From contig JAFSWK010000055.1 of the NCBI GenBank assembly GCA_017444505.1, positions 1-5,887 on the forward strand: a DNA stretch of 5,887 bases. The letters are read 5' to 3'. The notes below the pieces were generated by a model, which ran no database searches, had not been told where the DNA came from, and saw only the letters and a list, made by a program, of their open reading frames with translations. The DNA comes from Rhodocyclaceae bacterium. GTDB lineage: Bacteria > Pseudomonadota > Gammaproteobacteria > Burkholderiales > Rhodocyclaceae. Below are positions 5,654 to 5,887 of this stretch, piece after piece. The position numbers and the translations under genes are program-made. Numbering within the stretch: the first letter of the stretch is position 1; each line of letters opens with the position of its first letter.

Positions 5654-5887
5654 ATGAAAGACCTTGACAAACAACTGTTTGACGCCGCCGGAAATGGCGA
5701 TATGGAAGAAATCAAGCGCCCGATTGCGGCGGGTGCCAATGTCAACGCCGCCACCCGGAAGCGGCAGAAACAGTATATGGGCGACGGGCAGAAACAACTG
5801 GAACAATCCAGGGAATATCTTTCTGAAATCCTCGGGCAGAGCTTGGCAGCCATGGAAAGCGGTGAAGCGCCTCCAGCCGCGCCCAAA
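5654..5887 (+). CDS. Ankyrin-like protein, N-terminal part (3' partial)
   Basis: The frame is open from ATG 5654 to the window edge (78 codons, no stop). AGGAAG (5641-5646) lies seven bases upstream, a good ribosome binding site. Residues 5-33 (LFDAAGNGDMEEIK, then AAGANVNAAT) match the helix pair and the loop of an ankyrin repeat, a protein-interaction fold. Two features depart from the family: a proline in the second helix (KRPIAAG, where Leu is usual), and, after NVNAAT, a basic run RKRQKQ instead of the expected GxTPLHxA start of the next repeat. Residues 40-68 look like charged helix, and 69-78 are Pro/Ala-rich. No signal peptide is present, so a cytoplasmic protein is likely. Base composition looks less GC-rich than metE, a weak hint of separate origin. 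The partner and role cannot be told from the sequence. Confidence 0.65.
   Translation, partial: MKDLDKQLFDAAGNGDMEEIKRPIAAGANVNAATRKRQKQYMGDGQKQLEQSREYLSEILGQSLAAMESGEAPPAAPK

Noticed and set aside
5164..5667. A 167-codon plus-strand frame overlapping the small membrane protein
   Set aside because: Arg/Gly-rich shadow frame without a ribosome site; the GTG 5240 frame has a clear Shine-Dalgarno and a structured hydrophobic pattern.
2765..5806. A 1,013-codon open frame on the minus strand across metE and the next gene
   Set aside because: It is antisense to metE, whose identity is secure. Its translation is low-complexity, rich in Arg, Gln, His and Ala, with no domain, and such long antisense frames are expected opposite biased GC-rich codons.
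5620..5886. An 88-codon minus-strand frame opposite the ankyrin-like gene, with a Ser/Cys/Leu-rich translation
   Set aside because: The opposite frame has both a good ribosome site and an ankyrin signature; this one has neither.
1..5887. tRNA, rRNA, CRISPR array, insertion sequence or DNA-uptake repeats
   Set aside because: No spaced direct repeats, no transposase-like frame, no cloverleaf pattern, and no GCCGTCTGAA uptake sequence were seen by eye on either strand.

Overview
The window is a GC-rich, densely coded bacterial chromosome segment. Protein similarity recognised from memory points to a gamma- or betaproteobacterium: a MetR/MetE pair in the enterobacterial divergent layout, and a RelE/HigA-type module of a kind common in proteobacteria. 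Cardiobacteriaceae is one possible home, but this is a weak guess; nothing in the window fixes the genus.

Layout, left to right. (1) The 3' third of a single-chain pyruvate carboxylase gene runs in from the left edge and ends at 1162 with an intact biotin carrier domain. (2) A 78-bp gap holds a strong GC-rich hairpin and a promoter that sits almost on top of the next start codon. (3) A type II toxin-antitoxin pair follows (1241-1809) with a 4-bp overlap. The RelE-like toxin is only 82 residues and appears to lack about 40 central residues, while the XRE-type antitoxin looks complete. (4) metR lies on the minus strand (1827-2720), convergent with the antitoxin and divergent from metE. (5) The 98-bp metR-metE gap carries two inverted repeats that fit MetR binding sites, and a metE promoter. 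(6) metE (2819-5110) is complete, has all four zinc ligands, and ends in a clear rho-independent terminator. (7) A small GTG-started membrane protein of unknown function follows (5240-5590). (8) The start of an ankyrin-like gene (5654 onward) runs off the right edge.

How the genes work together. MetR with homocysteine would activate metE, which makes methionine without cobalamin; the operator layout supports both metE activation and metR autoregulation. Pyruvate carboxylase is a separate anaplerotic function and ends its own unit. The toxin-antitoxin remnant sits as an island between two housekeeping loci. The last two small genes are not functionally linked to methionine synthesis by anything visible.

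I did not find a clearly new biological system. The points most worth a second look are the internally deleted toxin with two abutting palindromes at the apparent deletion joint, the two-site metR/metE operator, and the ankyrin-like gene whose repeat breaks off after one unit.
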